64,000 nt of DNA from Mycobacterium sp. URHB0044 (GTDB lineage: Bacteria; Actinomycetota; Actinomycetes; Mycobacteriales; Mycobacteriaceae): contig NZ_JIAW01000001.1 of the NCBI RefSeq assembly GCF_000620625.1, positions 372,001 to 436,000 of the forward strand, given 5' to 3'. The notes beneath the pieces are model-generated. The model was not told the DNA's origin, did not search any database, and saw only the letters and a list, made by a program, of their open reading frames with translations. This document shows, in pieces, positions 1 through 8,286 of this stretch. A program made the position numbers and the translations under genes. Each line of letters starts with the position of its first letter. Positions within the stretch are counted from its first letter, which is position 1.

Positions 1-425
1 CCGACGACCCCCAGCGGTCCCGGCTCGACGCGGTTCTTGGCCGGCATGTACCAGATCGAGACCGACCGCCTGCGCGCCGACATCCATGACCGGAGCCGGC
101 GCCGCATGTAGCGAATGATGCTGATCGTGCCCACGATCTCCGACATCTCGGTCTCGAACCCCGACCTGGTGCCGAAGTCCTTGTTGGCGGCTTCGGCCAG
201 AATGGTGCGATTCTGTTCGATCAAATTCTGCAACTTGAGCAACGTGGCCCTGCGCATCTGCAATGACGGCGCAGGGTTGCGGTCGAACGCGGCACGCTGA
301 CGCGCAAACACCTCCCCGAGCTCACCGGCAGCGACCGACTCCGCGTGATCGCCGCCCGCCACGCTAACCGCGCCGTTACCCACCCGCGCCGCCGAAACGG
401 TTTTGGCCTTATCAGTGGTAGTCAT
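1..425 (-). CDS. Aldehyde dehydrogenase, coniferyl-aldehyde-dehydrogenase-like (N-terminal part, runs off the window)
   Basis: Only the first 141 codons are inside the window, and the gene continues beyond base 1. After a poorly conserved stretch of about 45 residues, the protein reads as the N-terminal NAD-binding half of a coniferyl-type aldehyde dehydrogenase (RNPAPSLQMRRATLLKLQ, then AANKDFGTRSGFETE, then a segment ending EPGLGVVG-like at the window edge: VEPGPLGVVG). This family oxidises aldehydes to acids with NAD(P)+. The catalytic Cys and Glu lie outside the window, so activity cannot be judged. The ATG start has a strong AAGGAG ribosome site eight bases upstream. It follows the thiolase gene on the same strand after 66 bp and is probably the third gene of the hydratase-thiolase-dehydrogenase operon. 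The family assignment is good; the substrate is unknown. Confidence 0.8.
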   Translation of the reverse strand, partial: MTTTDKAKTVSAARVGNGAVSVAGGDHAESVAAGELGEVFARQRAAFDRNPAPSLQMRRATLLKLQNLIEQNRTILAEAANKDFGTRSGFETEMSEIVGTISIIRYMRRRLRSWMSARRRSVSIWYMPAKNRVEPGPLGVV

Positions 426-491
426 GAAAACTCCTTCTCTAAACCGCTAACTCGAAACAAAGACAACCGGGCCCGAGAACGAGCCGTGAAG

Positions 492-1673
492 TCAGGCGAT
501 CTCGAAGAGTCCGGCGCCGCCCATACCGGTTGCAGCGCACATGGTGACGACGACATACTTCGCCCCGCGCCGCTTGCCTTCGATCAAAGCGTGCCCGGCC
601 ATACGCGCGCCGCTCATTCCGTAGGGATGGCCGATCGAAATCGCGCCGCCGTTGACGTTGAGGACCTCGTCGTCGATTCCTAGCTTGTCGCGGCAGTACA
701 CCACCTGCACGGCGAACGCCTCGTTGAGTTCCCACAGTCCGATGTCATCGATGCTGAGACCGAATCGATCCAACAGGGCAGGAACCGCGAAGATGGGACC
801 GATGCCCATCTCGTCAGGCTCAAGACCGACGCTGGCGAAGCCGCGGAAGTACCCGAGGGGTTGCATCCCTTGACGTTCGGCCTCTTCGCCGCTCATTACG
901 ATGACGGCAGACGCCCCGTCCGAGAGTTGACTGGCGTTGCCGGCGGTGACGCAGCCATCGGGACGAGCGACTGGCTTGAGCGACTGAAGTCCTTCGAGCG
1001 TAGTGCTCGGGCGGTTCCCTTCATCCTGGGTCAGGGTGACGGTCTCGAAAGACTCTGCGCCAGTCTGCTTGTCGACGACGCGTTTGATCGACTCCATCGG
1101 CACGATCTCTTGATCGAAGAGTCCTTTGGACTGCGCCAGGGCGGTGCGCTGCTGGCTTTGCAGCGAGTAGGCGTCCTGTGACTCTCGGCTGACGCCGTAC
1201 CTGTCGTACACCACCTCGGCGGTCTGAAGCATGTGCATGTAGTAGTCGGGCTTGTGCTGCAGTACCCATGGCTCCGTGACCATCGGGTCGACCCCCGGTA
1301 TCTGGCCCTGGCTGATGGTTTCGACGCCGCCAGCCGCAACGACATTGAGTCCCTCGTTGAGCACCTTGTAAGCACCGACGGCGATGGCTTCCAGTCCCGA
1401 AGCGCAGAACTGGCTCACGGTGAGACCCGGTGTGGTGACCGGGATTTCGGCTCGGAGCGCGATGTGTCGGGCAATGTTTCCTCCGCCCGAGCCGTGCGGC
1501 ATGGCCACTCCCATGACGATGTCTTGCACCTCGGCCGGCTCAATCCCCGCCTTTTCGATCGCATGCTTGACGGCATGTCCACCCATCGTGGCGGGGTGGG
1601 TGTCGTTGAAGGCGCCACGATAGGCCTTCCCGATCGGGGTGCGGGCGGTTGAGACGATGACGGCTTCACGCAT
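492..1673 (-). CDS. Acetyl-CoA acetyltransferase / 3-ketoacyl-CoA thiolase
   Basis: This 393-aa protein is a complete thiolase that cleaves 3-ketoacyl-CoA with CoA, or condenses acetyl-CoA in reverse. The nucleophile Cys90 is in SQFCASG, the general-base His349 in [12 protein letters not shown], and the second active-site Cys379 in [12 protein letters not shown]. The length is normal for FadA/AtoB-type enzymes. The ATG start is preceded by AGAGGA. It lies 56 bp downstream of the enoyl-CoA hydratase gene and upstream of the aldehyde dehydrogenase gene, all on the minus strand, so it most likely performs the thiolytic step of a dedicated beta-oxidation pathway governed by the TetR protein at 3759. 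Which thiolase subfamily it belongs to cannot be decided by eye. Confidence 0.92.
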   Translation of the reverse strand: MREAVIVSTARTPIGKAYRGAFNDTHPATMGGHAVKHAIEKAGIEPAEVQDIVMGVAMPHGSGGGNIARHIALRAEIPVTTPGLTVSQFCASGLEAIAVGAYKVLNEGLNVVAAGGVETISQGQIPGVDPMVTEPWVLQHKPDYYMHMLQTAEVVYDRYGVSRESQDAYSLQSQQRTALAQSKGLFDQEIVPMESIKRVVDKQTGAESFETVTLTQDEGNRPSTTLEGLQSLKPVARPDGCVTAGNASQLSDGASAVIVMSGEEAERQGMQPLGYFRGFASVGLEPDEMGIGPIFAVPALLDRFGLSIDDIGLWELNEAFAVQVVYCRDKLGIDDEVLNVNGGAISIGHPYGMSGARMAGHALIEGKRRGAKYVVVTMCAATGMGGAGLFEIA

Positions 1674-1729
1674 TTTGAATCCTCTGGTGATGAATCGATA
1701 AGTGTTGTTGGCAGAAGGGTTTGGGAAGG

Positions 1730-2551
1730 TCAGCGACCCACGTAGTTGCCAGTGCGCTTCTCCTTGAACGACGCCAGTCCTTCGGCCGCATCCTGTGTGC
1801 CCAGGATGTGGGTACGCAAAGGCCCGATCGCGTTCAAGCCGGCTTGTAGTCCCTCGTCGTGGACGCGGCGGGCGACGGCGAGGGTGTGGCTTACGCCGAT
1901 CGGTGCGGCACCGGCGATCATCGTCGCCAGTTCGATCGCGCGCTCCTTGAGCCGGTCGGCCGGAACTACTTCCTGAATCAACCCGATCCGCAGCGCCTCC
2001 TGCTCATTGAGCATGTCTCCGGTGAGCAGATAGCGCATGGCATTCCCCCAGCCGACCCGATCACTCCAGCGAGCGGCGCCACCTCCGAATGCAAACAGGC
2101 CGCGAGCAACCTCAGGCTGCCCGATGAAGGTGCCCTCGGCGGCGATGATCATGTCGCCGCACAACGCCAACTCGAGTCCGCCCGCGAAGCACATGCCGTG
2201 AACGGCGGTGATCAGCGGCTTGGATAGGCGGGCGCCCTCGGTTCCGAACGGGTCGTACTCGTCTGGGCCGTAATTCAAGCCGCCGCTCTCCGTCAATTCA
2301 TGAAGTCGCGTCAAGTCGGCGCCCGCGCTGTACACGGCGCCCTCCCCGTACAACACGGCGCAACGCAGATTGTCGTCCTTGTCGTAGCGCGAGTAGATGG
2401 CCGAAAGTTCGGCGAACATCTCCGGCGTCAAGGCGTTCCGCTTCTCTGGTCGGTTGAGTCCGATCAGTAACACATGACCCTGGACCTCGGTGACGACGCC
2501 ACCGGTCGCCTGATTCTGTCCTGCCTGTACTTCGGCTGTAGTGCCCGACAT
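1730..2551 (-). CDS. Enoyl-CoA hydratase/isomerase (crotonase family)
   Basis: This 273-aa crotonase hydrates or isomerises an unsaturated acyl-CoA. The two catalytic glutamates are both present: Glu127 in [10 protein letters not shown] and Glu147 in GQPEVARG. The oxyanion-hole segment YSAGADL lies around residues 74-80. The open frame extends 38 codons further upstream, but MSGTTAEVQ at 2551 is chosen because AGGAGA stands just before it and the extension has no crotonase similarity. It is the first gene of a leftward operon with thiolase and aldehyde dehydrogenase. The TAGAC-N6-GTCTA operator is about 135 bp upstream, in the region shared with the divergent MBL hydrolase gene. Confidence 0.9.
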   Translation of the reverse strand: MSGTTAEVQAGQNQATGGVVTEVQGHVLLIGLNRPEKRNALTPEMFAELSAIYSRYDKDDNLRCAVLYGEGAVYSAGADLTRLHELTESGGLNYGPDEYDPFGTEGARLSKPLITAVHGMCFAGGLELALCGDMIIAAEGTFIGQPEVARGLFAFGGGAARWSDRVGWGNAMRYLLTGDMLNEQEALRIGLIQEVVPADRLKERAIELATMIAGAAPIGVSHTLAVARRVHDEGLQAGLNAIGPLRTHILGTQDAAEGLASFKEKRTGNYVGR

Positions 2552-2685
2552 CTGCGGTCCTCTCCTTGGGGTTGGCCTCCAATGACGGTACGAACCAGGC
2601 TGATGTCTCGAATAGAACAAACACGCCTGACGGTGGTACACGAGTGCCAGGGCCGCGCGACTCACCCCTACTTGACGCCTCCGTC

Positions 2686-2701
2686 TAGACGTTTTAGTCT
2701 A
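2686..2701. promoter_or_regulatory. TetR-type operator, copy 1 (TAGAC-N6-GTCTA)
   Basis: An inverted repeat TAGAC-N6-GTCTA lies between the divergent hydratase and MBL hydrolase genes. It is almost identical, including flanking GTC and the first spacer base, to copies at 4464 and 11963. A degenerate copy is at 3666. The likely reader is the TetR protein encoded at 3759; this is inference from proximity. Confidence 0.7.
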
Positions 2702-2780
2702 AAGCGACGTGCAGTGAACGCGCTGAGACGTTTGCGCTTCTATCGCCCCGCTGCGGACCCATCGAGTTAGGAAGCACCGG

Positions 2781-3614
2781 ATGACCGACATCGCCCTGGA
2801 CGTTTTCACCTCCGAAGCGCTAGAGCTGGGGAATGGCGGGATCTTCTCGCCCACCACCTCGACGCTCATCATCGGGGACACCCAAGCGATACTGGTGGAC
2901 ACTCAGTACAGGGAATCCGACGTGCGCGAGGTGATTCGTCGCATCGAGGCATCGGGCAAGACTCTGACGACGATTTTCATCACGCACGGCCACTTCGACC
3001 ACTACTTCGGACTCGACATGCTGTTAGCGGAGTTTCCCGACGCACGGGCGGTGGCGACTCCGTTGGTGGCCGCATACATTGCCGGAAACCACAGTACGGA
3101 AAGGAAGTTCGCCGTCGAGCTTTGCGGCAGCCATGGCCTCGACAGCACTGTCGTACCTGAGCCCCTCGATTCTGGGACCCTGCAGCTGGACGACGATGAA
3201 CTCCGAGTCATCGACCTCGAGCAGGCCGACATCTCTCCGACGTCGATCGTGCACATTCCATCCATTGGCGCGGTGATCGCCGGCGACGCGATCTACAACG
3301 GAGTCAATCCCTTCCTGGCGGCCAGTGGTCCCGCCGACTGGCCGAAGTGGGTGGCCAGCGTCGACCAGATCGCCGCACTCAACCCGACGACGGTGATCGC
3401 CGGTCATAAGTCACCGACGCTGGGCGACGACGCGGCATGCATCGGTGAAACCCGCCACTACCTGACGAAGTTCATCGAGTTCTTCGGCGCTAGCGCCGAC
3501 TCGCGGGAACTGGTCCGGCGTATGCAAGAGCTCTATCCCGACCACGTCAATCCCTCGGCGTTGGTGATGTCGGCTGTCACCGCGTTCAAACGAAAGAAGC
3601 GCCAGGACGCCTAG
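2781..3614 (+). CDS. MBL-fold metallo-hydrolase
   Basis: This 277-aa cytoplasmic protein has the metallo-beta-lactamase zinc signature HGHFDH (His69, His71, Asp73, His74), a later metal-ligand region IAGDAIYNG, and a C-terminal GHKSP segment. No signal peptide is visible. MBL hydrolases of this size act on thioesters, lactones or cyclic esters. In this setting, divergent from an enoyl-CoA hydratase/thiolase operon, a CoA-thioester or lactone intermediate is plausible, but the substrate is not evident. Its promoter shares the TAGAC-N6-GTCTA operator at 2686, so it should be co-regulated with the divergent operon. Confidence 0.85.
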   Translation: MTDIALDVFTSEALELGNGGIFSPTTSTLIIGDTQAILVDTQYRESDVREVIRRIEASGKTLTTIFITHGHFDHYFGLDMLLAEFPDARAVATPLVAAYIAGNHSTERKFAVELCGSHGLDSTVVPEPLDSGTLQLDDDELRVIDLEQADISPTSIVHIPSIGAVIAGDAIYNGVNPFLAASGPADWPKWVASVDQIAALNPTTVIAGHKSPTLGDDAACIGETRHYLTKFIEFFGASADSRELVRRMQELYPDHVNPSALVMSAVTAFKRKKRQDA

Positions 3615-3665
3615 CGCCAGGGACAGCTTCGGCCCGTCGGGTCGCCGGCGGTAGGCGAACCGGTC

Positions 3666-3681
3666 TAGACTTGATCGTCAA
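3666..3681. promoter_or_regulatory. TetR-type operator, copy 2 (degenerate)
   Basis: TAGAC-N6-GTCAA differs from the other copies at one base of the right arm and in the spacer. The left part GTCTAGAC is identical. It lies 78 bp upstream of the TetR gene, where an autoregulatory site would be expected. Confidence 0.45.
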
Positions 3682-3690
3682 ACCTACGAT

Positions 3691-3743
3691 GTGAGGGATT
3701 TCGGAACTACAGCGGTGTAGGTGCGAATCCTTCCTTCACCAGC
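3691..3743 (+). other. tRNA-like 3' end remnant (possible)
   Basis: GTGAGGG at 3691 can pair with CCTTCAC at 3733 through seven base pairs including one G-U. Between them an imperfect T-arm is seen: GTAGG, loop TGCGAAT, CCTTC. CACCA follows near the 3' end. The whole element is about 50 nt, too short for a tRNA because there is no room for D and anticodon arms. It could be a decayed tRNA fragment, the UTR of the TetR gene, or chance. Confidence 0.2.
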
Positions 3744-3758
3744 ATTTGAGGTCGAGAG

Positions 3759-4361
3759 ATGAACAGTCAAGACGTAGAAGCCTTACCGCACAAGGAGCGT
3801 CTGCTCCGGCATGGCACGAAGTTGTTCTACGCGCAGGGGTTTCACGGCACTACCGTTGACGCCATTCTTGCGTCTGCCGGGGTGCCCAAGGGATCGTTTT
3901 ATCACCACTTCGGCTCGAAGGACGTCTTCGGTCAGGCGGTTCTCGACCGCTACATGCAGTTTCAGATCGACCTCTTCAACAAGTGGGCGGTCAAGAAGAA
4001 CTTGAGTACATCCGCAAAGCTGGTCGGGTACTTCAAAGAGATATCGCAGATCTTCGTCAAATCCGGTTACGAGCGGGCGTGCCTCGTGGGCAAGTTCTCC
4101 ACGGAGGTGGCCGCCGCCTCCGACTCATTCCGCGAACAGCTGGACACTCAGTTGCAGGCTTGGAAGGGCGGCATCGTCGATCTGTTGGCGGCAGGTCAGG
4201 CCGACGGCGACGTCCGGCAAGACCGAACTGCCGAGGATCTCGCTGATGCAGTGCTTTCTCTGATCCAGGGTTCGCTCGTGATCGCCCTCTCCACACGGGA
4301 TAAGCACACCTTGGCCGCGGTGGCGACAACGATCAAGATCGTCGTCGAACCGAGCGCTTAG
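3759..4361 (+). CDS. TetR/AcrR family transcriptional regulator
   Basis: This 200-aa regulator has an N-terminal helix-turn-helix (GTTVDAILASAGVPKGSFYH, then HFGSKDVF) and an unrecognisable ligand-binding C-terminal domain typical of the family. It sits between the MBL hydrolase and the SDR gene at 4564. Near-identical palindromes TAGAC-N6-GTCTA stand before the hydratase/MBL pair, before the SDR and before the enoyl-reductase-like gene at 10913, and a weak copy stands before this gene itself. It is therefore the likely repressor of that set, with an acyl-CoA or pathway intermediate as inducer. Both the DNA target and the ligand are inference. Confidence 0.9.
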   Translation: MNSQDVEALPHKERLLRHGTKLFYAQGFHGTTVDAILASAGVPKGSFYHHFGSKDVFGQAVLDRYMQFQIDLFNKWAVKKNLSTSAKLVGYFKEISQIFVKSGYERACLVGKFSTEVAAASDSFREQLDTQLQAWKGGIVDLLAAGQADGDVRQDRTAEDLADAVLSLIQGSLVIALSTRDKHTLAAVATTIKIVVEPSA

Positions 4362-4463
4362 GTGTGATCGGTTGCAGCGCTTGGATTTTCTCCGGGATGC
4401 GACAGTAGGCGGTAGCCACGTCGACCGTTGCTCGTAGCGACTTCCGGGCTTGACGATCCGGTC

Positions 4464-4479
4464 TAGACGATTTAGTCTA
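4464..4479. promoter_or_regulatory. TetR-type operator, copy 3 (TAGAC-N6-GTCTA)
   Basis: A perfect-arm copy lies 85 bp upstream of the SDR start at 4564. The wider context GTCTAGACG and TTTAGTCTAA matches copy 1 closely. It separates the TetR gene from the SDR-SDR-F420 oxidoreductase run, which implies a separate regulated promoter for those genes. Confidence 0.7.
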
Positions 4480-4563
4480 AGCATCGCGGCGCCTCCCGTG
4501 CTGCACCGGATACGGTCCGCGATTGCGTCGATCGTCAGACGCAACTAATGGAAGAAACTACGC

Positions 4564-5328
4564 ATGTCTGAAGCCAACACCCAGCGCGTCGCCATTGTGA
4601 CGGGCGCAGCACGCGGCATCGGCGCCGCAGTCGCGACACGGCTCGCGGCAGACGGCCACGCCGTGGCGATCGTCGACCTCGACCAGCAAGCGTGTAAGTC
4701 GGTTGCCACTGCAATCGAGGACAAGGGCGGCACCGCTGTTGCGGTAGCGGCCGACGTCAGCGACGAACATTCCGTCACCGATGCGACTGCGGCGATCGCG
4801 GACCAGTTGGGAGGTCCGACGATCCTGGTCAACAACGCCGGCATCACGCGCGACAACGTGTTGCGGAAGATGTCGGTAGACGATTGGGATGCGGTGACCG
4901 CTGTCCACCTTCGCGGGAACTTCCTGTTCAGTCGAGCTGTCCAGCCGCACATGCGCGAAGCCGGCTGGGGCCGGATCGTCAATCTCTCCAGCGTCTCGGC
5001 GCTCGGGAACTTCGGTCAAATGAACTACGCGGCGGCCAAGGCAGGCGTGCAGGGGATCACCAAGACCTTGGCGATCGAGCTGGGTCCCTACGGTGTCACG
5101 GTCAATGCGGTGGCGCCCGGATTCATCGAGTCTGAGATGACGGCGGCTACGGCAACGCGCATGGGCGTGTCGTTCGATCAGCTCAAGGAAACCTTCGCCG
5201 CCGACATCCCGGTTCGCCGAGTTGGCCAGCCCCAAGATATCGCGGCCGCAATCGCCTTCTTCACTTCCGAGGAAGCGTCCTTCGTGTCCGGTCAGATTCT
5301 CTACGTCGCCGGCGGCCCCAAAGCGTGA
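4564..5328 (+). CDS. SDR family oxidoreductase, FabG/acetoacetyl-CoA-reductase-like
   Basis: This 254-aa classical short-chain dehydrogenase has the nucleotide-binding motif TGAARGIGAAVATRL, the NNAG structural motif, a catalytic Ser in LSSVSALG, and YAAAK supplying Tyr and Lys. It closely resembles the FabG/PhaB type that interconverts 3-hydroxyacyl and 3-ketoacyl thioesters, and so would supply the dehydrogenase step between the hydratase and thiolase encoded upstream. The start has AGAAAC-type purines but no strong ribosome site. It follows operator copy 3 and precedes a second SDR gene by 64 bp. The acyl-CoA role is inferred from context. Confidence 0.88.
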   Translation: MSEANTQRVAIVTGAARGIGAAVATRLAADGHAVAIVDLDQQACKSVATAIEDKGGTAVAVAADVSDEHSVTDATAAIADQLGGPTILVNNAGITRDNVLRKMSVDDWDAVTAVHLRGNFLFSRAVQPHMREAGWGRIVNLSSVSALGNFGQMNYAAAKAGVQGITKTLAIELGPYGVTVNAVAPGFIESEMTAATATRMGVSFDQLKETFAADIPVRRVGQPQDIAAAIAFFTSEEASFVSGQILYVAGGPKA

Positions 5329-5392
5329 GGCACTTTCACCCGTCAACGTCCTAACCCGATAGCGAAAACCCATACTAGATAGAGAGTTGAAC

Positions 5393-6172
5393 ATGCAGGA
5401 GCTATTTTCAGTTCGCGGTAAGAAGGCGATCGTCACTGGCGGAACCCGTGGCATCGGGTACATGATCGCCCACGGTCTGCTGGAGGCCGGCGCCGCTGAG
5501 GTCTTCATCACGTCACGCAAGGCAGACGCCTGTGAGCAGGCAGCGCAGGAACTTGGAAAGCTCGGCAAGGTGCACGCATTCGCGCGCGATCTGAGCCAGG
5601 AATCCGAATGCCGGCTCTTCGTCGAGGAGGTTGAGGCACAGACGGATTCGATCGACATCCTGGTCAACAACGCGGGAGTCAGCTGGGGTGCACCGATCGG
5701 GGAGTATCCCGAGTCCGGCTGGGACCGCGTGATGGACCTCAACGTCAAGGGAGTCTTCAACGTAACGAGGTTCGCCCTTCCGCTGCTCGAGAAGGCGTCC
5801 ACCCCAGACGATCCGGCGCGTGTGATCAACATCGGTTCCATCGACGGCATCATTGTTCCCATCTTCAACAACTACGCATACTCCGCGTCGAAGGCGGCGG
5901 TGCACCACCTCACCACTCACCTCGCCGCAGAGCTGGCTCCGACGATCCTCGTCAACGCGATTGCTCCTGGACCCTTCCCCTCGAAGATGATGGAGGCGAC
6001 CCTGCGTGACCACGGAGACGAAGTGCGCGCGATGACGCGTGTCGGTCGCGTTGGGACACCGGAAGACATTGCTGCAGCGGTCATTTACCTGTCCTCGCGG
6101 GCCACCACGTACATGACCGGCGCGGTCATCCCCGTCGACGGCGGCATCAGTACGACAGGGCCGGCCCACTGA
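5393..6172 (+). CDS. SDR family oxidoreductase
   Basis: This 259-aa short-chain dehydrogenase has TGGTRGIGYMIAHGLL for cofactor binding, NNAG, catalytic Ser in NIGSIDG and YSASK for the Tyr/Lys pair, and ends VDGGIS-like. The residues after the first Gly-rich turn (ITSRK) suggest NADP(H). An upstream in-frame TTG exists, but the ATG at 5393, preceded by a purine-rich GATAGAGAG, is preferred. It lies between the FabG-like SDR and an F420-type oxidoreductase on the same strand and is probably co-transcribed with them under operator copy 3. Its substrate is probably a hydroxy intermediate of the same pathway. Confidence 0.85.
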   Translation: MQELFSVRGKKAIVTGGTRGIGYMIAHGLLEAGAAEVFITSRKADACEQAAQELGKLGKVHAFARDLSQESECRLFVEEVEAQTDSIDILVNNAGVSWGAPIGEYPESGWDRVMDLNVKGVFNVTRFALPLLEKASTPDDPARVINIGSIDGIIVPIFNNYAYSASKAAVHHLTTHLAAELAPTILVNAIAPGPFPSKMMEATLRDHGDEVRAMTRVGRVGTPEDIAAAVIYLSSRATTYMTGAVIPVDGGISTTGPAH

Positions 6173-6226
6173 AATTCCCCGACATGGGCGACTGGACTGC
6201 AGGAGACCAACGGTGAGGAGAATTTC

Positions 6227-7255
6227 GTGAAGATCGGACTCAATACGGGCTATTGGTCGGCCGGTCCACCCAACGGCGTGCTGGATCAGATCGCAGAAGC
6301 CGAGCGACTGGGCTTCGACTCGGTATGGACGGCCGAGGCGTACGGCTCGGATGCCTTGAGTCCATTGGCGTGGTGGGGAGCGTCCACCGCCACCTTGCGA
6401 CTCGGTACTTCGATCATGCAGATGTCGGCCCGCACCCCCACTGCCACGGCGATGGCGGCGATCACCATGGACCACCTGAGCGGTGGCCGCTTCATTCTCG
6501 GGCTCGGAGCATCGGGGCCGCAGGTGGTAGAGGGTTGGTACGGGCAACCGTATTCGAAGCCGCTCGCCCGAACTCGCGAGTACATCGAAATCGTGCGCCA
6601 GGTCATCGCGCGCGAAGAGCCGGTTGTCGCCGGCGGACAGTACTACCCGCTGCCTCATCGCGGTGGCACGGGGCTAGGCAAGGCACTCAAGTCGACGGTT
6701 CATCCGCTACGCCAGGACATTCCGGTGATGCTCGCAGCAGAAGGCCCAAAGAACGTCGCCTTGGCCGCGGAAATCGCCGATGGCTGGCTGCCATTTTGGT
6801 TCTCGCCGAAGAGCGATGGCTTCTACCGCGCGGCGCTCGCTGAGGGATTCGGCCGATCGGGGAGTAGGCACCAGGGTCTGGATACGTTCGAGGTGGTGTC
6901 GATGGTGCCGGTGATAGTTGCCGACGACGTCGACGCGGGCGCCGACCTTTTGCGGCCCATGCTGGCCCTGTACATCGGGGGGATGGGGGCGAAGGGGGCG
7001 AACTTCCACTACGAAGTCTTCGCCCGAATGGGCTATGAAGGCGAGTGCGCCAAGATTCAGCAGCTCTACCTCGACGGCCATCGAGAGGATGCGATCGCAG
7101 CGGTGCCCACTGCACTGGTCGAAGACGTTGCCCTGGTGGGGCCACTCGACAAGGTCAAGGGCGAGGCCGTGTCGTGGAAGGAATCAGTCATCACGACCGC
7201 CCTCATCAGCGGACCGGCTGCGCAATTCGAGACGATCGCCGAGATCCTCGCGTGA
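6227..7255 (+). CDS. LLM-class F420-dependent oxidoreductase
   Basis: This 342-aa protein belongs to the luciferase-like (bacterial luciferase fold, TIM barrel) family common in mycobacteria. Typical segments are AERLGFDSVWTAEAYGSDA, the LGTSIMQMSARTP strand, and SGGRFILGLGASGPQVVEGW. Such enzymes use F420H2 or FMNH2 for hydride transfer or oxygenation, and the mycobacterial members mostly use F420. The GTG start has GAGGAG nine bases upstream. It closes the SDR-SDR-LLM run and converges on the VanB-type reductase gene with a gap of only 16 bp. Its substrate is unknown. Confidence 0.85.
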   Translation: MKIGLNTGYWSAGPPNGVLDQIAEAERLGFDSVWTAEAYGSDALSPLAWWGASTATLRLGTSIMQMSARTPTATAMAAITMDHLSGGRFILGLGASGPQVVEGWYGQPYSKPLARTREYIEIVRQVIAREEPVVAGGQYYPLPHRGGTGLGKALKSTVHPLRQDIPVMLAAEGPKNVALAAEIADGWLPFWFSPKSDGFYRAALAEGFGRSGSRHQGLDTFEVVSMVPVIVADDVDAGADLLRPMLALYIGGMGAKGANFHYEVFARMGYEGECAKIQQLYLDGHREDAIAAVPTALVEDVALVGPLDKVKGEAVSWKESVITTALISGPAAQFETIAEILA

Positions 7256-7271
7256 AATTCCGAGAGCCCGA

Positions 7272-8234
7272 CTAAAGGTCGAGGACTAGGCGGTCACCGC
7301 GAGCGCGGGAGACACAGATCAGCATCTTGTTGCCGGCGGCGCGTTCCGTGCCGTTGAGGACGGAGTCGCGATGGTCGATCTGTCCCGACAACACTGCGAC
7401 CTCGCACGTGCCGCAGACGCCCTCTTCGCACGATGACATCATCGGCACCCCAACGTCTTCGATGGCGTCGAGGATCGACATGTCCGGGGTCACGGTCACC
7501 GTCTCGCCGGAGAGCGCAAGTTCGACCTCGAACGTCTGGTCTGCGTCGGCGCCCTCGATCCTCTTCGGCGCGAAGCGCTCCAGGTGCAGCGCTCCTGCCG
7601 GCCACTTCGTGCTGGCGGACTCGACCGCATTGAGCAACGGTTCCGGGCCGCAGCAGTACACCGCTGTCCGCCGCTTCGGGCGACCGAGCAGTGACTTCAG
7701 ATCCAGGTGTCCGTACTCATCCTGCGGACGTATCTGCACCCGCTTTCCGTAGGTGCTCTGCAGCTCATCGCGGAACGCCATCGATGACCGTGTGCGACCC
7801 CCGTAGACAAGGCGCCAGTCGGCGCCTTGCGCGTGAGCAGCCGCCACCATCGGCAGGATCGGGGTGATCCCGATCCCACCTGCGATGAACAGATAGCGCT
7901 TCTCGCTTACGAATTCGAAGTTGTTGCGCGGACCTCGAACGTGGATCCTTTGGCCTTCGACCAAGTCGTCGTGCACATGGCGTGATCCACCGCGGCTGTT
8001 CGGTGCGCGCAGCACCGAAACCTGCAGGCTGGACCGATCGGTAGGGTCTCCACACAATGAGTACTGCCTTACCAAGTCGTCGCCCAGCATCAGGTCGATG
8101 TGGGCGCCGGGGTGCCATTTGGGTGCCGGCCGGCCCAGTGGATCGCGCAACGTCAGCATCACGACGTCCTCGGCGACGACCGACTTCCTGTCTAAGACGA
8201 GGTCGTGTTCGGTGTCCACGAAGAACATGTTCAT
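7272..8234 (-). CDS. VanB/PDR-type ferredoxin reductase (FMN or FAD, NAD(P)H, C-terminal 2Fe-2S)
   Basis: This 320-aa electron-transfer protein has a flavin-binding barrel with RQYS (residues 56-59), a nucleotide-binding domain with GGIGITPILPM, and a C-terminal plant-type ferredoxin with Cys269, Cys274, Cys277 (CEEGVCGTC) and Cys307. This domain order defines phthalate-dioxygenase-reductase/vanillate-demethylase-reductase proteins, which pass NAD(P)H electrons to an oxygenase or another Fe-S enzyme. No Rieske oxygenase gene is nearby. The immediate upstream partner, 52 bp away on the same strand, is an RdhA/QueG-like Fe-S protein, which makes that protein the likely electron acceptor. The partnership is inference. 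Confidence 0.9.
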   Translation of the reverse strand: MNMFFVDTEHDLVLDRKSVVAEDVVMLTLRDPLGRPAPKWHPGAHIDLMLGDDLVRQYSLCGDPTDRSSLQVSVLRAPNSRGGSRHVHDDLVEGQRIHVRGPRNNFEFVSEKRYLFIAGGIGITPILPMVAAAHAQGADWRLVYGGRTRSSMAFRDELQSTYGKRVQIRPQDEYGHLDLKSLLGRPKRRTAVYCCGPEPLLNAVESASTKWPAGALHLERFAPKRIEGADADQTFEVELALSGETVTVTPDMSILDAIEDVGVPMMSSCEEGVCGTCEVAVLSGQIDHRDSVLNGTERAAGNKMLICVSRARGDRLVLDL

Positions 8235-8286
8235 GTTCGGCTCTTCTCGTTGGGGTCAGCTCGGGGAAGTGTTCTGCCACGCAGAG

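Noticed and set aside
2552..2665. Longer N-terminus of the enoyl-CoA hydratase
   Set aside because: The extension lacks crotonase similarity, would place the start in the promoter region, and the internal ATG has a good AGGAGA site.
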